A stretch of DNA of 54,842 nt from Pseudanabaena sp. SR411 (GTDB taxonomy: Bacteria > Cyanobacteriota > Cyanobacteriia > Pseudanabaenales > Pseudanabaenaceae), in the NCBI RefSeq assembly GCF_002251945.1, contig NZ_NDHW01000127.1:30-54871 (forward strand). Direction: 5' to 3'. The notes beneath the pieces were generated by a model. The model was given only the letters and a program-made list of their open reading frames with translations, was not told where the DNA came from and ran no database searches. The stretch's first letter is position 1. Each line of letters opens with the position of its first letter. Position numbers and translations under genes: made by a program. This document shows positions 17,157 through 25,964 of this stretch, in pieces.

Positions 17157-18230
17157 CTAATCATCATCTGTATCCAAATTTTGATGCTCGCTGCGACGCG
17201 ACTCTCGGCGATAGCGCTTTTTCAGTAACCTTGGCTCCTGTTGTTGCTTACCATCACTAGTATCTTTGACTTTGACAGAAGCATCTGCGTTAGCTGTATT
17301 TTTTAGTCTTTGCTGATAGACGATCGCCTCTTCTAAATATGCCAAGTAATGCTCATAGCGTTCCCAATCGCCGCGCACTACACAATCTGGCTCATCACGA
17401 CGATGCAAACAGTTATTAAAATGACAGACATCCCCTGAAGCTAATCTCTGTCTGGCTTCAGGAAAACAATCCGTCAATTCTTGTGGTGTAACTGTCAAAT
17501 TAGGTTGCATAAAACCTGGGGTATCAGCAAGATATCCTCCCGCAGGCAACGCAAATAGCTCGACATGGCGGGTAGTATGTTTTCCATGCCCTAAGCGTTG
17601 AGAAACTTCACCAACACGGACTTGTAAATTCGGGATTAATAGGTTAATTAGGCTAGATTTGCCAACACCTGACTGTCCCGCCACAACAGTTACACCAGTT
17701 TGTAAATGTTGCGCTAGTTCGTTAATACCTTCCTTGGTATAAGTGCTAATCGCTATCGGTGAGTACCCCCATGACTGTAAACGATCGCACCATGTTGTCC
17801 ATATTGCATCATTAACCAAATCGCGTTTATTTAGACACAGTAAAACATCAACTTGAGTACTTTCAGCTTTTACTAAAAAGCGACTTAGTTGATGCGGGTC
17901 GAGACTTGGTTCAGCTAACGCAAAAACTAATAAAATCCGATCAACATTCGCCACAGTTGGACGATCCAGCAAATTACGACGTGGCGATACTTCTGATATC
18001 GCTCCCCGTCCACCTTGCCAATCTGGTTCTTCAACTGTGACGCGATCACCTACACAGATCTGCTGTCCAATTTTTTTGAGTCGCGCCCGACGAGTGCAGA
18101 GTAACTCACAAACAAACTGGCTAAATTTCTGTCCCGATTCATCAAGCAACTCTAGACTGAAAGCTTGATCTAACATGACGCGATAGTAGTTGGCTTGTAC
18201 AGCCAAGACTGTACCTGTTATAGCCAACAT
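17157..18230 (-). CDS. rsgA: ribosome small-subunit GTPase RsgA
   Basis: A circularly permuted GTPase that acts in late 30S ribosome maturation, 357 residues. An OB-fold covers about 1-85. The permuted G motifs follow in the expected order: G4 NKRD at 134-137, G1 GQSGVGKSS at 185-193, G3 DTPG at 236-239. The C-terminal zinc knuckle is C269-x4-C274-x-H276-x6-C283. The last 50 residues are basic (KKRYRRESRRSEHQ), which fits RNA binding. The gene is 13 bp after the TusA-like gene on the same strand. Confidence 0.95.
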   Translation of the reverse strand: MLAITGTVLAVQANYYRVMLDQAFSLELLDESGQKFSQFVCELLCTRRARLKKIGQQICVGDRVTVEEPDWQGGRGAISEVSPRRNLLDRPTVANVDRILLVFALAEPSLDPHQLSRFLVKAESTQVDVLLCLNKRDLVNDAIWTTWCDRLQSWGYSPIAISTYTKEGINELAQHLQTGVTVVAGQSGVGKSSLINLLIPNLQVRVGEVSQRLGHGKHTTRHVELFALPAGGYLADTPGFMQPNLTVTPQELTDCFPEARQRLASGDVCHFNNCLHRRDEPDCVVRGDWERYEHYLAYLEEAIVYQQRLKNTANADASVKVKDTSDGKQQQEPRLLKKRYRRESRRSEHQNLDTDDD

Positions 18231-18243
18231 AGGATAATTTGCA

Positions 18244-18477
18244 TCATGCTTTTTGGACTGTCAAAGCAAAAAAGCGATCGCGTTCTTCAATCCCTTTGAC
18301 CTGATGACCGTCAGAGATCAGGCTATTAGGAACTTGCTCAATTGGTTCCCCCCCATCCAGCAATACTTCCAGCAACTGTCCAGTCTCTAGCTTTTCAAGG
18401 TGCAATTTTGCCCGCACAAAACTGAGCGGACAGGGAACGCCGCGTAAATCAATGGATTTGATAGCCTGAATGCACAT
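18244..18477 (-). CDS. TusA-family sulfur carrier protein
   Basis: A 77-residue protein of the TusA/SirA family of small sulfur-relay or redox proteins. It carries the family signature DLRGVPCPLSFVRAK with the reactive Cys16 followed by Pro. It then has the alpha-beta pattern of the fold (GQLLEVLLDGGEPIEQVPNS). True TusA acts in tRNA 2-thiouridine synthesis. Cyanobacterial paralogues have uncertain partners. AGAGAAAGAG just before the ATG acts as ribosome-binding site, and a copy of it was duplicated with the dnaJ remnant. Confidence 0.85.
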   Translation of the reverse strand: MCIQAIKSIDLRGVPCPLSFVRAKLHLEKLETGQLLEVLLDGGEPIEQVPNSLISDGHQVKGIEERDRFFALTVQKA

Positions 18478-18548
18478 ACTCTTTCTCTACTACAGATATT
18501 TTCGATTTACCCTTCTCAAAACCTTTGCATGGCTTTTAGAAAACTAAA

Positions 18549-19038
18549 TATTACTTTTGGTTGCCTAATGTGCCACCCAAAATATCACCTATTTCACCAC
18601 GATTACCTAGTCATTGTCAGGTTGCACAAACAAATATATATACAGATCGCCTGATGGAATGCTATGTAATCCTGCATCCCCTTCGTTTGCAACCCGCAAT
18701 CTTGTGCCACTATCGACACCTGCAGGAATTGTGATTTTCATCTCTTTGGTAACTTGATTGAGTCCCGACCCGTTACAGTTTTCGCACTTCTCTTCAATGC
18801 AGGTGCGTGGTCGAGTACTAGGCTTGGCTCCAGATCCGCTACAAATGCTGCAATTTTCTAGATGCACAATTTTGATTTGTTTTTCGCAACCAAAAACGGC
18901 TTCACGGAATTCCAGTTTTAAGTCAAGCCTGATATCTTCGCCTTTAGTTGATTCACTTTGGCGGCGGTCTTGTTGCTGTTGACCTATATCTGAAAAGCCA
19001 CTAAAGAAACTTTCAAGAATATTGTTAAATATACCCAT
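18549..19038 (-). pseudogene. decayed tandem copy of dnaJ
   Basis: A 143-codon frame (18607-19038) matches DnaJ from about residue 82 onward: [26 protein letters not shown] and [13 protein letters not shown]. It lacks the J domain and the zinc repeats between RPRTC and the last CxxC. It stops early after [12 protein letters not shown]. Beyond the stop the DNA still encodes the DnaJ tail in another frame (GEIGDILGGTLGNQK ending at 18549), so about 130 codons of the C-terminal domain are deleted. The flanking spacer is also duplicated. The copy kept a good ribosome-binding site (AAAGAGG, 5 nt before ATG), so a short zinc-domain peptide might still be made. Confidence 0.85.
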
Positions 19039-19073
19039 GTCAACCTCTTTCTCTGCTACAGGTATTTTCGGTC

Positions 19074-19116
19074 TAGCTTTCTAAAGTCCATGCTTTGCAT
19101 GGACTTTAGAAAGCTA
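19074..19116. terminator. terminator of dnaJ
   Basis: Perfect 20-bp arms 19074-19093 and 19097-19116 with a TTT loop, located 4 bp beyond the dnaJ stop codon. A degenerate copy (CCTTTGCATGGCTTTTAG) follows the dnaJ remnant near 18530. Confidence 0.8.
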
Positions 19117-19119
19117 CTC

Positions 19120-20250
19120 TTACTTTTGGTTGCCAAATATACCGCCTAAAATGTCACCAATGCCACCTTTCGCGGCATTACCAAACTGCTTTTCCTTAAG
19201 TTTTTCAAGGACTTCGCGTTCTTCACTACCGATTTTAGTGGGGATATCGATCTTGATTCTAATTAAATGATCACCCCGAGCGACAGGATTGCCCAACTTA
19301 GGCACACCCAACCCCTCTAGCGTCAAGACTGTATCTGGTTGTGTCCCTGCTGGAATCGTGAGTGGCTTCTTGCCATCCACAGTATTAATGGCAATTTTAT
19401 CACCGAGAATTGCTTGCAAATAGCTAATCTTGATTTCCGATAAAACATTAATACCTTCACGCTCAAACTCATTGTCCGCTTGTACAAACAAGTAAACATA
19501 GAGGTCGCCCGAAGGACCACCACGTTGTCCCGCATCACCTTCACTGGATACCCTTAATCTGGTTCCACTATCGACACCTGCGGGAATCGTGATTTTTAGC
19601 TTTTTGGTAACTTGATTTAGTCCTAGCCCATTACAGCTTTCACACTTGTCCTCAATAGTTTGACCAGTGCCGTTACAAGTTGGACAGGTAGACACTTGAG
19701 TAAAACTACCAAAGGGGGTTCGTGTCGCCCGACGCACTTGCCCCGTACCGCTACAGGTTCCGCAAGTGCGAGGACGTGTCCCCGGCTTTGCGCCTGAACC
19801 GCTACAGGTTGCACAGGTCTCTAGATGGGAGATTTTGATTTGTTTCTCACCACCAAAAACTGCTTCGCGAAATTCTAGCTTCAGATCAAAGCGTAGATCT
19901 TCTCCGCGCGTGGGACCACTACGGCGGCGTGCTTGTTGTTGTCCCGTATTAGAAAATCCACTAAAGAAGCTCTCAAAGATATCGGCAAATCCGCCCATAT
20001 CGCCCATATCAGGTGAGCCACCTCCGCCACTTGATACGCCAGCTTCGCCAAAGCGATCGTACCTTGCACGGGTTTCTGGCTCTGAGAGAACCTCATAAGC
20101 ACGGTTAATTTCTTTAAATCGTTCATCTGCCCCCGTTTCTTTGTTGACATCGGGGTGATATTTTCGAGCTAAACGTCGATATGCTCGTTTGATTTCCTCT
20201 TTGTCAGTATTGCGATCAACTCCGAGGATTTCGTAATAATCACGCGCCAT
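19120..20250 (-). CDS. dnaJ: chaperone DnaJ (Hsp40)
   Basis: The J-protein co-chaperone of DnaK, 376 residues. The J domain has the HPD triad at 32-34. A Gly-rich linker covers about 72-100. Four zinc-finger repeats follow: [24 protein letters not shown] and CESCNGLG. The C-terminal substrate-binding domain ends in [12 protein letters not shown]. It activates DnaK ATP hydrolysis and delivers unfolded clients in the cytoplasm. dnaK and grpE are not in the window. A broken copy of the same gene follows directly. Confidence 0.97.
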   Translation of the reverse strand: MARDYYEILGVDRNTDKEEIKRAYRRLARKYHPDVNKETGADERFKEINRAYEVLSEPETRARYDRFGEAGVSSGGGGSPDMGDMGGFADIFESFFSGFSNTGQQQARRRSGPTRGEDLRFDLKLEFREAVFGGEKQIKISHLETCATCSGSGAKPGTRPRTCGTCSGTGQVRRATRTPFGSFTQVSTCPTCNGTGQTIEDKCESCNGLGLNQVTKKLKITIPAGVDSGTRLRVSSEGDAGQRGGPSGDLYVYLFVQADNEFEREGINVLSEIKISYLQAILGDKIAINTVDGKKPLTIPAGTQPDTVLTLEGLGVPKLGNPVARGDHLIRIKIDIPTKIGSEEREVLEKLKEKQFGNAAKGGIGDILGGIFGNQK

Positions 20251-20367
20251 AGGGGGTTTCTCTGTCGCCTAAAGGATTCATAGACAATTATTCTAGTTTA
20301 ACTAACGTAGCACTTAATCGTTGGTTCGGTCATATAAGAAAGAGTACGTTTTACCGCACATATCTCA

Positions 20368-20398
20368 ATTTAAAGCTCGGCTTTGCCAAGCTTTAAAT
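20368..20398. terminator. hairpin after the ferredoxin gene
   Basis: Arms TTTAAAGCTCGGC and GCCAAGCTTTAAA with a TTT loop and one mismatch, 8 bp beyond the ferredoxin stop codon. Confidence 0.65.
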
Positions 20399-20405
20399 CG
20401 AAAAA

Positions 20406-20705
20406 CTACGGCTTAGTCTTGACACTCACATTTCCTTGATTAACCAAGGTTTGACAGGCGAGACGATAATTATTTGGTTTGTTTTTAAGCTTTTTTTCTT
20501 CAAATTCAGTTTTGGGCGATAGGTTTTCAAGCCCATCGACAATCTCGACAACACAGGTGGCACATTGTCCATAACCATTACAGTTAGTGAGCTTCGCAAC
20601 AAATTTATAGATGTCGATGTTGTTTTCGAGAGCTTTTATGCGAAGGTTTGCGCCGTCCATCGCGATCGCCTCTTTTCCTTCATTCACAAACGTAATGTTT
20701 GCCAT
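20406..20705 (-). CDS. [2Fe-2S] ferredoxin
   Basis: A 99-residue plant/bacterial-type [2Fe-2S] protein. Cluster ligands are Cys42, Cys48 and Cys51 ([10 protein letters not shown]) and Cys84 (YRLACQTLV). The spacing C-x5-C-x2-C differs from photosynthetic PetF (C-x4-C-x2-C) and matches the adrenodoxin/FdxB-like and chaperone-type ferredoxins. I therefore infer a specialised redox role rather than photosystem I acceptor. The C-terminus is basic. It is a single gene reading away from the LOG gene. Confidence 0.85.
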   Translation of the reverse strand: MANITFVNEGKEAIAMDGANLRIKALENNIDIYKFVAKLTNCNGYGQCATCVVEIVDGLENLSPKTEFEEKKLKNKPNNYRLACQTLVNQGNVSVKTKP

Positions 20706-20776
20706 AGCTGAGTGTTAATTTTTTGTTAATTTTTATTACTTACTTATTATCCTATCAAAAGGGGAACAATAAACAT

Positions 20777-20842
20777 TAGGGCTTCGCCGTAAAATAAAGA
20801 ACCGATTTTTGATGGCGCGGCTTCGCCGTGCCATCAAAAATA
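20777..20842. repeat. dispersed element TAGGGCTTCGCC, copy A
   Basis: The element begins TAGGGCTTCGCCGTAAAATA, continues AAGAACC, and ends in a hairpin (arms 20805-20821 and 20825-20841, 17 bp with one G-T pair, loop TTC, core GGCGCGGC). Related copies lie on the other strand at 22747-22795 and 44633-44703. Confidence 0.7.
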
Positions 20843-20887
20843 GAGAGGGGGCGATTACATGCCAAGCGCGGCTTAATATTAATCTAT

Positions 20888-21958
20888 ATGGCTAAAATTC
20901 CTTCAAGTTCAGACATCGAAGCTCTTTCTCATGATTTACATAAGCTAGTTGATAGTCTTGAATCAACTGAGCATGGAGAGCTAATTTATAGGGCTTTAAA
21001 AGCGATCGCCCAACTGAGTCAGACCGATGCAGAGCGGTTAGACTGGAAAATTCTGACGGGTTCTTTGCAGGATATGCAAAAAGCGATCTCCATGTTTTAT
21101 CCCCATCGCTTTAATCGAAAAGTGAGCATCTTTGGCTCAGCTCGTACTGACGTGAATGCACCTGAATATCGTCAGGCTTTTGAGTTTTCTGAGAAAATTA
21201 CCAAGCAAGGATTTATGGTGATTACTGGTGCTGGGGGCGGCATCATGGCGGCTGGTAATGAAGGCGCAGGTAATAATTCTTTTGGCTTAAATATCACCCT
21301 CCCCTTTGAGCAATCAAGTAATGGATTTTTGTCTGAAGCTTCACGGCTAGTTAGGTTTCGCTATTTCTTTACGCGCAAACTTTATTTTATAAAAGAGAGT
21401 GATGCGATCGCTCTTTTCCCAGGGGGATTTGGCACACAAGATGAGTTTTTTGAATGTTTGACACTTTGCCAAACAGGGAGAACAACGCCGCGCCCGATTG
21501 TATTAATGGACAAAAAAGGTGGTGACTATTGGAATGATTGGGATGTATTTGTCCAGAATAATTTGCTTTCAAGGGGCTTGATTACGAAAGAAGATCGAAG
21601 TTTGTACAAAATCACTGACGATATTGATGAAGCTTGCCAATTTATTGCTTCGTTTTATAGTGTTTATCACTCTTGCCGATGGGTTGGAGATTTATTCGTA
21701 ATTCGGTTGCATGTTGAAATTACTGATGAACATTTAGAGCGTCTAAATGATAATTTCAGCGATATTTTAATCAGGGGCAAGATCGAACGTAGCGCGGCTC
21801 TCCCCAAGGAGGCAAATGAGCCACATATTATTGATTTGCCGCGTTTAGCGATGCACTTCAATCAGCATGGGTTTGGACGTTTATATGAGTTAATCGCCGC
21901 AATCAATGACACTTGTGATAGTGGCAATCCGCTAATTTGTCATCCCGAACAACGTTAG
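20888..21958 (+). CDS. LOG-family protein (lysine-decarboxylase-like fold)
   Basis: A 356-residue protein of the LOG/TIGR00730-like superfamily. It carries the nucleotide-binding motif GAGGGIMAAGNEGA and the signature PGGFGTQDEFFE. Small LOG proteins are cytokinin-activating phosphoribohydrolases, and larger bacterial ones such as this are related to PpnN nucleotide monophosphate nucleosidases. The exact activity here is inferred only at that level. I choose ATG 20888 because an upstream extension to 20828 would run through the repeat hairpin. A transposase fossil abuts its 3' end. Confidence 0.8.
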   Translation: MAKIPSSSDIEALSHDLHKLVDSLESTEHGELIYRALKAIAQLSQTDAERLDWKILTGSLQDMQKAISMFYPHRFNRKVSIFGSARTDVNAPEYRQAFEFSEKITKQGFMVITGAGGGIMAAGNEGAGNNSFGLNITLPFEQSSNGFLSEASRLVRFRYFFTRKLYFIKESDAIALFPGGFGTQDEFFECLTLCQTGRTTPRPIVLMDKKGGDYWNDWDVFVQNNLLSRGLITKEDRSLYKITDDIDEACQFIASFYSVYHSCRWVGDLFVIRLHVEITDEHLERLNDNFSDILIRGKIERSAALPKEANEPHIIDLPRLAMHFNQHGFGRLYELIAAINDTCDSGNPLICHPEQR

Positions 21959-21960
21959 GC

Positions 21961-22690
21961 TAAAAATGCTTTTATAGGAGAGTCCAATGTAAACGTTGTT
22001 CGGCAAAGCGATTCCAATGATCGATGGCGAAACGACGTAAGTACAAGCGCCAAAGCTGAGGCAAAGTTGGCATCTGTTCGTCCACCCAAGCTAACAACTA
22101 GCGCAAGGGGGATGGGTGACTCGAATAACTTGGAAATGTCGTTGGGCAGATTTCTTAAAGTGTAAATTAGACCATTGTTGGATTTGCACCTGCCCGATAG
22201 TCTCATCCTCTAGGGTAGAAGTTGATTGGGCTTCTCCCCAACTAGCAGCATTGGCAAGTTGGAATTTGTCACCATGTTTGCGGGGACGACCACAGCCACT
22301 ATATGCCTCAGGTGATTTGTATAAGCATTGATTCGGACGTAGTCACAGTAGTAAGTCTGCTGGAATATCCTCGGTCAAATTCATAAAGGCGGCACTGTCA
22401 TATTCACTGTCATAAGTGGCGATCGGTCTTACCGTTAAATCTCGACATACCTGTCTCAGTTGGAAAGCGCCTCTTTGGGTGCTGTCTCAAAGCTACTGAT
22501 ACGCTCGTGACACAATGGGATTGCCCAACTCCCTGACATTTCTGGTACCCATCCCAAGGTGCTGTAGTCATGCCCCAACACAATTGGTTTGTTACCTTCA
22601 ACCAAATTCGGTTGATGTACAAAACTCCTATCTTTTAGGGTTTTGGCATGGGGTCTTCCCCATCCTGTATGGTCTCCTGCTAGCAATGGT
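21961..22690 (-). pseudogene. transposase fossil of the same family as 53948
   Basis: Read on the minus strand the protein begins LLAGDHTGWGRPHAKTLK and runs through HDYSTLGW and RPIATYDSEYDSAAF. It meets an in-frame stop (LLL, stop, LRPN), continues EAYSGCGRPRKHG and IQQWSNLHF, then shifts frame and ends with LPQLWRLYLRRFAIDHW and RLHWTLL. It lacks its first third and has several frame breaks. It preserves the C-terminal part that the 53948 copy has lost. It matches what I know of a cyanobacterial IS701-like transposase group (NF041680-type). Confidence 0.8.
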
Positions 22691-22746
22691 CGGACTCGAC
22701 AAGCTTCTCAAAGTTACGCTGAGTAATAACTAAATCTTCTACCGAC

Positions 22747-22795
22747 TTTATCCCATCAAAAATCTGGTTCCTTTTTTACGGCGAAGCCCTAAGCT
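22747..22795. repeat. dispersed element TAGGGCTTCGCC, copy C (truncated)
   Basis: On the minus strand this reads TAGGGCTTCGCCGTAAAA, then GGAACCAGATTTTTGATGG, and stops where transposase-related DNA begins. The hairpin's second arm is missing. The first TAG is also the folC stop codon. Confidence 0.65.
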
Positions 22796-24057
22796 ATTGC
22801 TAGTTGACTGAGAAATTCTCCTACTAGATATAAAGATCCACAAAGAATAATCACATCATTTTGCTGATCCTCAAAAGCTGATGCTAGTCCTAAATTTAAA
22901 CTTTCATAAGGATGTGGCTTAACCGTGAGAAGAGAAGATGCAATTTGAGACAAATCCTGTGGTGAGGTAGTTGCCGTGTTAGGTACAGGTACAGGAAAAA
23001 GTAAATCATCGCGATCTAAAAGTGCCTTGAGAATACCGAACTGATCCTTCGTATTCAAAATCCCCATTACCCAACGTTTGCGCTGATTAGGGAAAGCCTC
23101 ATCGACAAATTGACGTAGATATTCCGCCGCCGCTACATTGTGCGCTCCATCAATTAGGATTTTATAGGGCTTGCCATTTAAGTTAAATTCCACCCATTGT
23201 AAGCGTCCTGACCATTGAGTATTTGCCATCCCTGTACGCATTGCCGCATCACTAATTTGCCAACCCTGATCTCGTAATGAGTGGATCGTGGCGATCGCTA
23301 CTGCCGAATTAATTAACTGATGATTTCCTAATAATGGCAAAGGATACTCAAAACCTTGATAGATAGCACCTGTAGTTGTTCTCATCGCTGCATTTACCAA
23401 GGTTTTAGGCACAGCATTTTCTGTTGCTTTTGCTTGCAAAACAGCGATCGCTTCAGGATGATTATCAGCAATAACGACAGGACATTTTGGTTTAATAATT
23501 CCTGCTTTTTCGGAAGCGATCTCTCCTAATGTATTTCCCAATTGCTGACAGTGATCTAGACCAATGGAAGTAATCACCGAAACTAAAGGGCGATCGCATA
23601 CATTCGTTGCGTCTAATCTTCCCCCTAAACCCGTTTCTAGGATCGCAATATCAACTTTCTGTCTAGCAAAATACCACCACATCGCTGCCGTAATCACTTC
23701 AAATTGAGTGGGTGGAAATTCAGGAGCGATCGCCGCTTCTACTTGCTCCAAAGCCTCTAGCAAATCCTGATTACTAATCCATTCGCCATTAATCGTAATC
23801 CGTTCTCGCCAATCCAGTAAATGCGGTGAAGTATAACGCCCCACCCGATAACCCGCAGCCTGCAAAATTGACAGCAAAAAAGCACAAACAGAACCTTTTC
23901 CGTTTGTGCCTGCGACATGGATCACGGGAACTTGTTGATGGGGATTTCCTAAAGTATCGAGCAGTTGATAAATTCGGTCTAAACCGAGATGAATGCCAAA
24001 CTTATCGAAACTGGCAAGATATTCTTCAGGAGATGGATTAATTAGCTTTGGAGACAT
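22789..24057 (-). CDS. folC: bifunctional dihydrofolate/folylpolyglutamate synthase
   Basis: An ATP-dependent Mur-ligase-type enzyme that adds glutamate to dihydropteroate and to folates, 422 residues. It shows the P-loop VAGTNGKGSVCAFL near residues 48-61, the ETGLGGRLDATN motif, SIGLDHCQQLGNT, and the C-terminal-domain motif DGAHNVAAAEYLRQF. It overlaps the NTF2-like gene by 20 bp, so the two are translationally linked. The C-terminus ends at a dispersed repeat that supplies the stop codon. Confidence 0.95.
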   Translation of the reverse strand: MSPKLINPSPEEYLASFDKFGIHLGLDRIYQLLDTLGNPHQQVPVIHVAGTNGKGSVCAFLLSILQAAGYRVGRYTSPHLLDWRERITINGEWISNQDLLEALEQVEAAIAPEFPPTQFEVITAAMWWYFARQKVDIAILETGLGGRLDATNVCDRPLVSVITSIGLDHCQQLGNTLGEIASEKAGIIKPKCPVVIADNHPEAIAVLQAKATENAVPKTLVNAAMRTTTGAIYQGFEYPLPLLGNHQLINSAVAIATIHSLRDQGWQISDAAMRTGMANTQWSGRLQWVEFNLNGKPYKILIDGAHNVAAAEYLRQFVDEAFPNQRKRWVMGILNTKDQFGILKALLDRDDLLFPVPVPNTATTSPQDLSQIASSLLTVKPHPYESLNLGLASAFEDQQNDVIILCGSLYLVGEFLSQLAIA

Positions 24058-24394
24058 GAACTTCTAAGGCGTAGATTTTGCCTTGGGCATCGACTTCGGC
24101 AATATGTCGTCCTTGCATCGCGAATAGTTCACCACTATCACGCTTACCTGCGATCGCCCAAATTGCTTCTAGTCCATTTTCCGTCTTTCTGGTCGTCCAA
24201 ACACGTTGCATTCCTGAATAAGATTGAAAAAACTTACGGTACAGTTGGGCGATTTCATCTTTGCCAACTACTTTTCGCGCCCCAGATGGATGAACTTCAG
24301 CTTGCTCCGCAAACAACTCTACCAACTCATTAAATGCTTGTTCGTCGTCACTAGCGCGATCAGAAAGTTTAAAATATTGATCTAAAACTGTCAT
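24038..24394 (-). CDS. NTF2/SnoaL-like protein
   Basis: A 118-residue protein with the small alpha-beta barrel pattern of the NTF2/SnoaL superfamily. A helix pair (SDDEQAFNELVELFAEQAEV) is followed by strands containing VWTTRKTENGLEAIWAIAGKRD and GRHIAEVDAQGKIYALEVHV. Members bind or convert small molecules, and nothing here fixes the ligand. It is the first gene of a pair with folC, overlapping it by 20 bp. Confidence 0.7.
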   Translation of the reverse strand: MTVLDQYFKLSDRASDDEQAFNELVELFAEQAEVHPSGARKVVGKDEIAQLYRKFFQSYSGMQRVWTTRKTENGLEAIWAIAGKRDSGELFAMQGRHIAEVDAQGKIYALEVHVSKAN

Positions 24395-24540
24395 ATTCCC
24401 TTACCTCAACTACTTTAAAGCTAAAAACTTCGTTTAACGAAACTAAGCATGCTTTATTAGAGTTTTGCTATACATTCTATTAGTTTGTAAACATATATTA
24501 AGCCTTTTACTAGCAAATTAACTTCCCCCTATAGGGCATA

Positions 24541-24583
24541 AAAAAGATGGAGAAAAGTGCATAGCACTTTTCTCCATCTTTTT
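24541..24583. terminator. perfect 20-bp hairpin
   Basis: Arms 24541-24560 and 24564-24583 with loop ATA. Descending arm ends TTTTT on the plus strand and the ascending arm starts AAAAA, so it can work in both directions. Confidence 0.6.
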
Positions 24584-24591
24584 AAAATGAC

Positions 24592-24713
24592 TTTTATAGC
24601 TATAGCCACCTGTATCAGGACAAATCAAAACCCAAATAGTGTGAGGCGGCGCTTCGCGCCGCCTCACACTATTTGGGTTTTATGTCCTAACAAGAATAGC
24701 TATAGCTATAAAA
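24592..24713. repeat. REP-like hairpin element, copy 2
   Basis: Outer perfect inverted repeat 24592-24606 and 24699-24713 (TTTTATAGCTATAGC). Next come AGGACA and TGTCCT (24617-24622, 24683-24688). Inside lie 26-bp perfect arms 24627-24652 and 24656-24681 with loop TTC. The arm starts AAAACCC, has the middle AAATAGTGTGA, and ends GGCGGCGC. It lies just past the CGLD27 stop codon. Confidence 0.8.
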
Positions 24714-24719
24714 TGACAT

Positions 24720-25205
24720 TTAGCCGAAAATATTTAGAGTGCCAAAGCCAAGGGCAAGAAAAACAATGATTCCCAAAAGTGTTTTTTGTAATCTCGTCAT
24801 GACTGGCTTAATTTCATAAGCGACTAGCAATCGATCCTTGACTAGATCGGCTTCTGGCTTTTCCCATGTTTGCCCATCATACCAACCCGACTCTTCATAA
24901 AAAATCTTCGCGCTATCCAGTCTTTGCTTGACGTGACTCCATCCTGATAGCAATAACAGCACTGGTAAAATCAGCCCTACAGCACCGCCAATACTTGCCA
25001 CACAGATAAATTGCCATAAATGTCGGCTGGGGGACTCAATGCTCATCGCCACTGGCGAAAAAATAACGGTAAATCCTAGCCACATGAACAACAACATTCG
25101 CAAATATTGCGATCGCGCTAGCTTTGCCCAACGATAAAAGAACGCTTCCTTAAGTTCAATATATTCATTGAGTGGTTGTTGGTCTTTGGGAACTGGACAG
25201 GTCAT
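24720..25205 (-). CDS. CGLD27 / Ycf36-like membrane protein (DUF1230)
   Basis: A 161-residue protein conserved in cyanobacteria and plastids (CGLD27, Ycf36, DUF1230). It opens with CPVPKDQQPLNEYIELKEAF and contains FYEESGWYDGQTWEKP, both hallmarks of the family. Three membrane segments are visible (about 36-55, 67-88, and at the C-terminus). The plant homologue is linked to iron and photosynthetic acclimation, but the molecular role is not settled. Confidence 0.9.
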   Translation of the reverse strand: MTCPVPKDQQPLNEYIELKEAFFYRWAKLARSQYLRMLLFMWLGFTVIFSPVAMSIESPSRHLWQFICVASIGGAVGLILPVLLLLSGWSHVKQRLDSAKIFYEESGWYDGQTWEKPEADLVKDRLLVAYEIKPVMTRLQKTLLGIIVFLALGFGTLNIFG

Positions 25206-25283
25206 GGGTTATATGATGATGAGCAAATATTCTGTCAGTGTAACTCGTTTCAATAGGTTTAAGAACTAAAGGACGCGCAGTAA

Positions 25284-25322
25284 AATTTTTAGTGACGAGG
25301 AGAAGCCGCATCACTAAAAATT
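25284..25322. terminator. hairpin after the LysE-type gene
   Basis: Arms AATTTTTAGTGA (25284-25295) and TCACTAAAAATT (25311-25322), 6 bp beyond the stop codon of the LysE-type gene. The loop contains a degenerate GC-rich core. Confidence 0.6.
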
Positions 25323-25328
25323 GGGAAA

Positions 25329-25943
25329 CTATGCTTTAGCAATCACAAATATGCCGACAGCAATCATTACGCAACCAGCAACTAGGTTGATTCTGGTTTT
25401 GGTTTTAGAACTAGCAATCGCACTCACTTTATCTGCCATAAGTGCATACATAAGCTTCACACCACCTACAGCTAATGTGGCAACTAAGATAACGGCGATC
25501 GTATCTAAATGAGATATTTTCGAGATATCAAGGAAGGCTGGCAGAAAGCCAAGATAGAATAACGTCGCTTTTTGGTCACCTAAAGTAATGACCAACCCAG
25601 TTACAAAACTAGAAAACAATGAAGACTTTACAGGCTGATCAGCTTTAATTTCTTGTGCTTTTGACCTATATAGACTGATTCCTAGCCACACCAAATAAGC
25701 ACCACCAAGATATTTGATCAAAACAAAGAGACTTCCCATAGTTTCAGAAAGAAACGATAAACCCCAAATGGCGATCAGGATGAAAATGATATCTCCTGTT
25801 ACGATGCCGATGGTTGTGAAAACGCCGTGGATAAATCCATAGGTAGCCGCTCTTGTGGTTACAGTTAACACACTGAGACTAGGAATTGCTGCCAAGATAA
25901 CCATGGCAGTAAAGAGGGAAATAATATTGCTAAGTGTCATCAT
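25329..25943 (-). CDS. LysE-family translocator
   Basis: A 204-residue inner-membrane exporter of the LysE/RhtB superfamily with six hydrophobic segments. Typical features are an early VLTVTTRAATYGFIHGVFTT, GGAYLVWLGISLYRSKAQE, and the central TLGDQKATLFYLGFLPAF. In better-known family members the last position is occupied by NPKAxLFF. The exported amino acid or metabolite cannot be deduced. It is a single gene; the dead DUF1016 gene lies upstream on the same strand. Confidence 0.85.
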   Translation of the reverse strand: MMTLSNIISLFTAMVILAAIPSLSVLTVTTRAATYGFIHGVFTTIGIVTGDIIFILIAIWGLSFLSETMGSLFVLIKYLGGAYLVWLGISLYRSKAQEIKADQPVKSSLFSSFVTGLVITLGDQKATLFYLGFLPAFLDISKISHLDTIAVILVATLAVGGVKLMYALMADKVSAIASSKTKTRINLVAGCVMIAVGIFVIAKA

Positions 25944-25964
25944 GGGAAACTGCTTAGGGATTCA

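Noticed and set aside
24557-24769. Plus-strand ORF of 70 codons
   Set aside because: It runs through a hairpin and a REP-like element and has no ribosome-binding site. It is a by-product of the palindrome.
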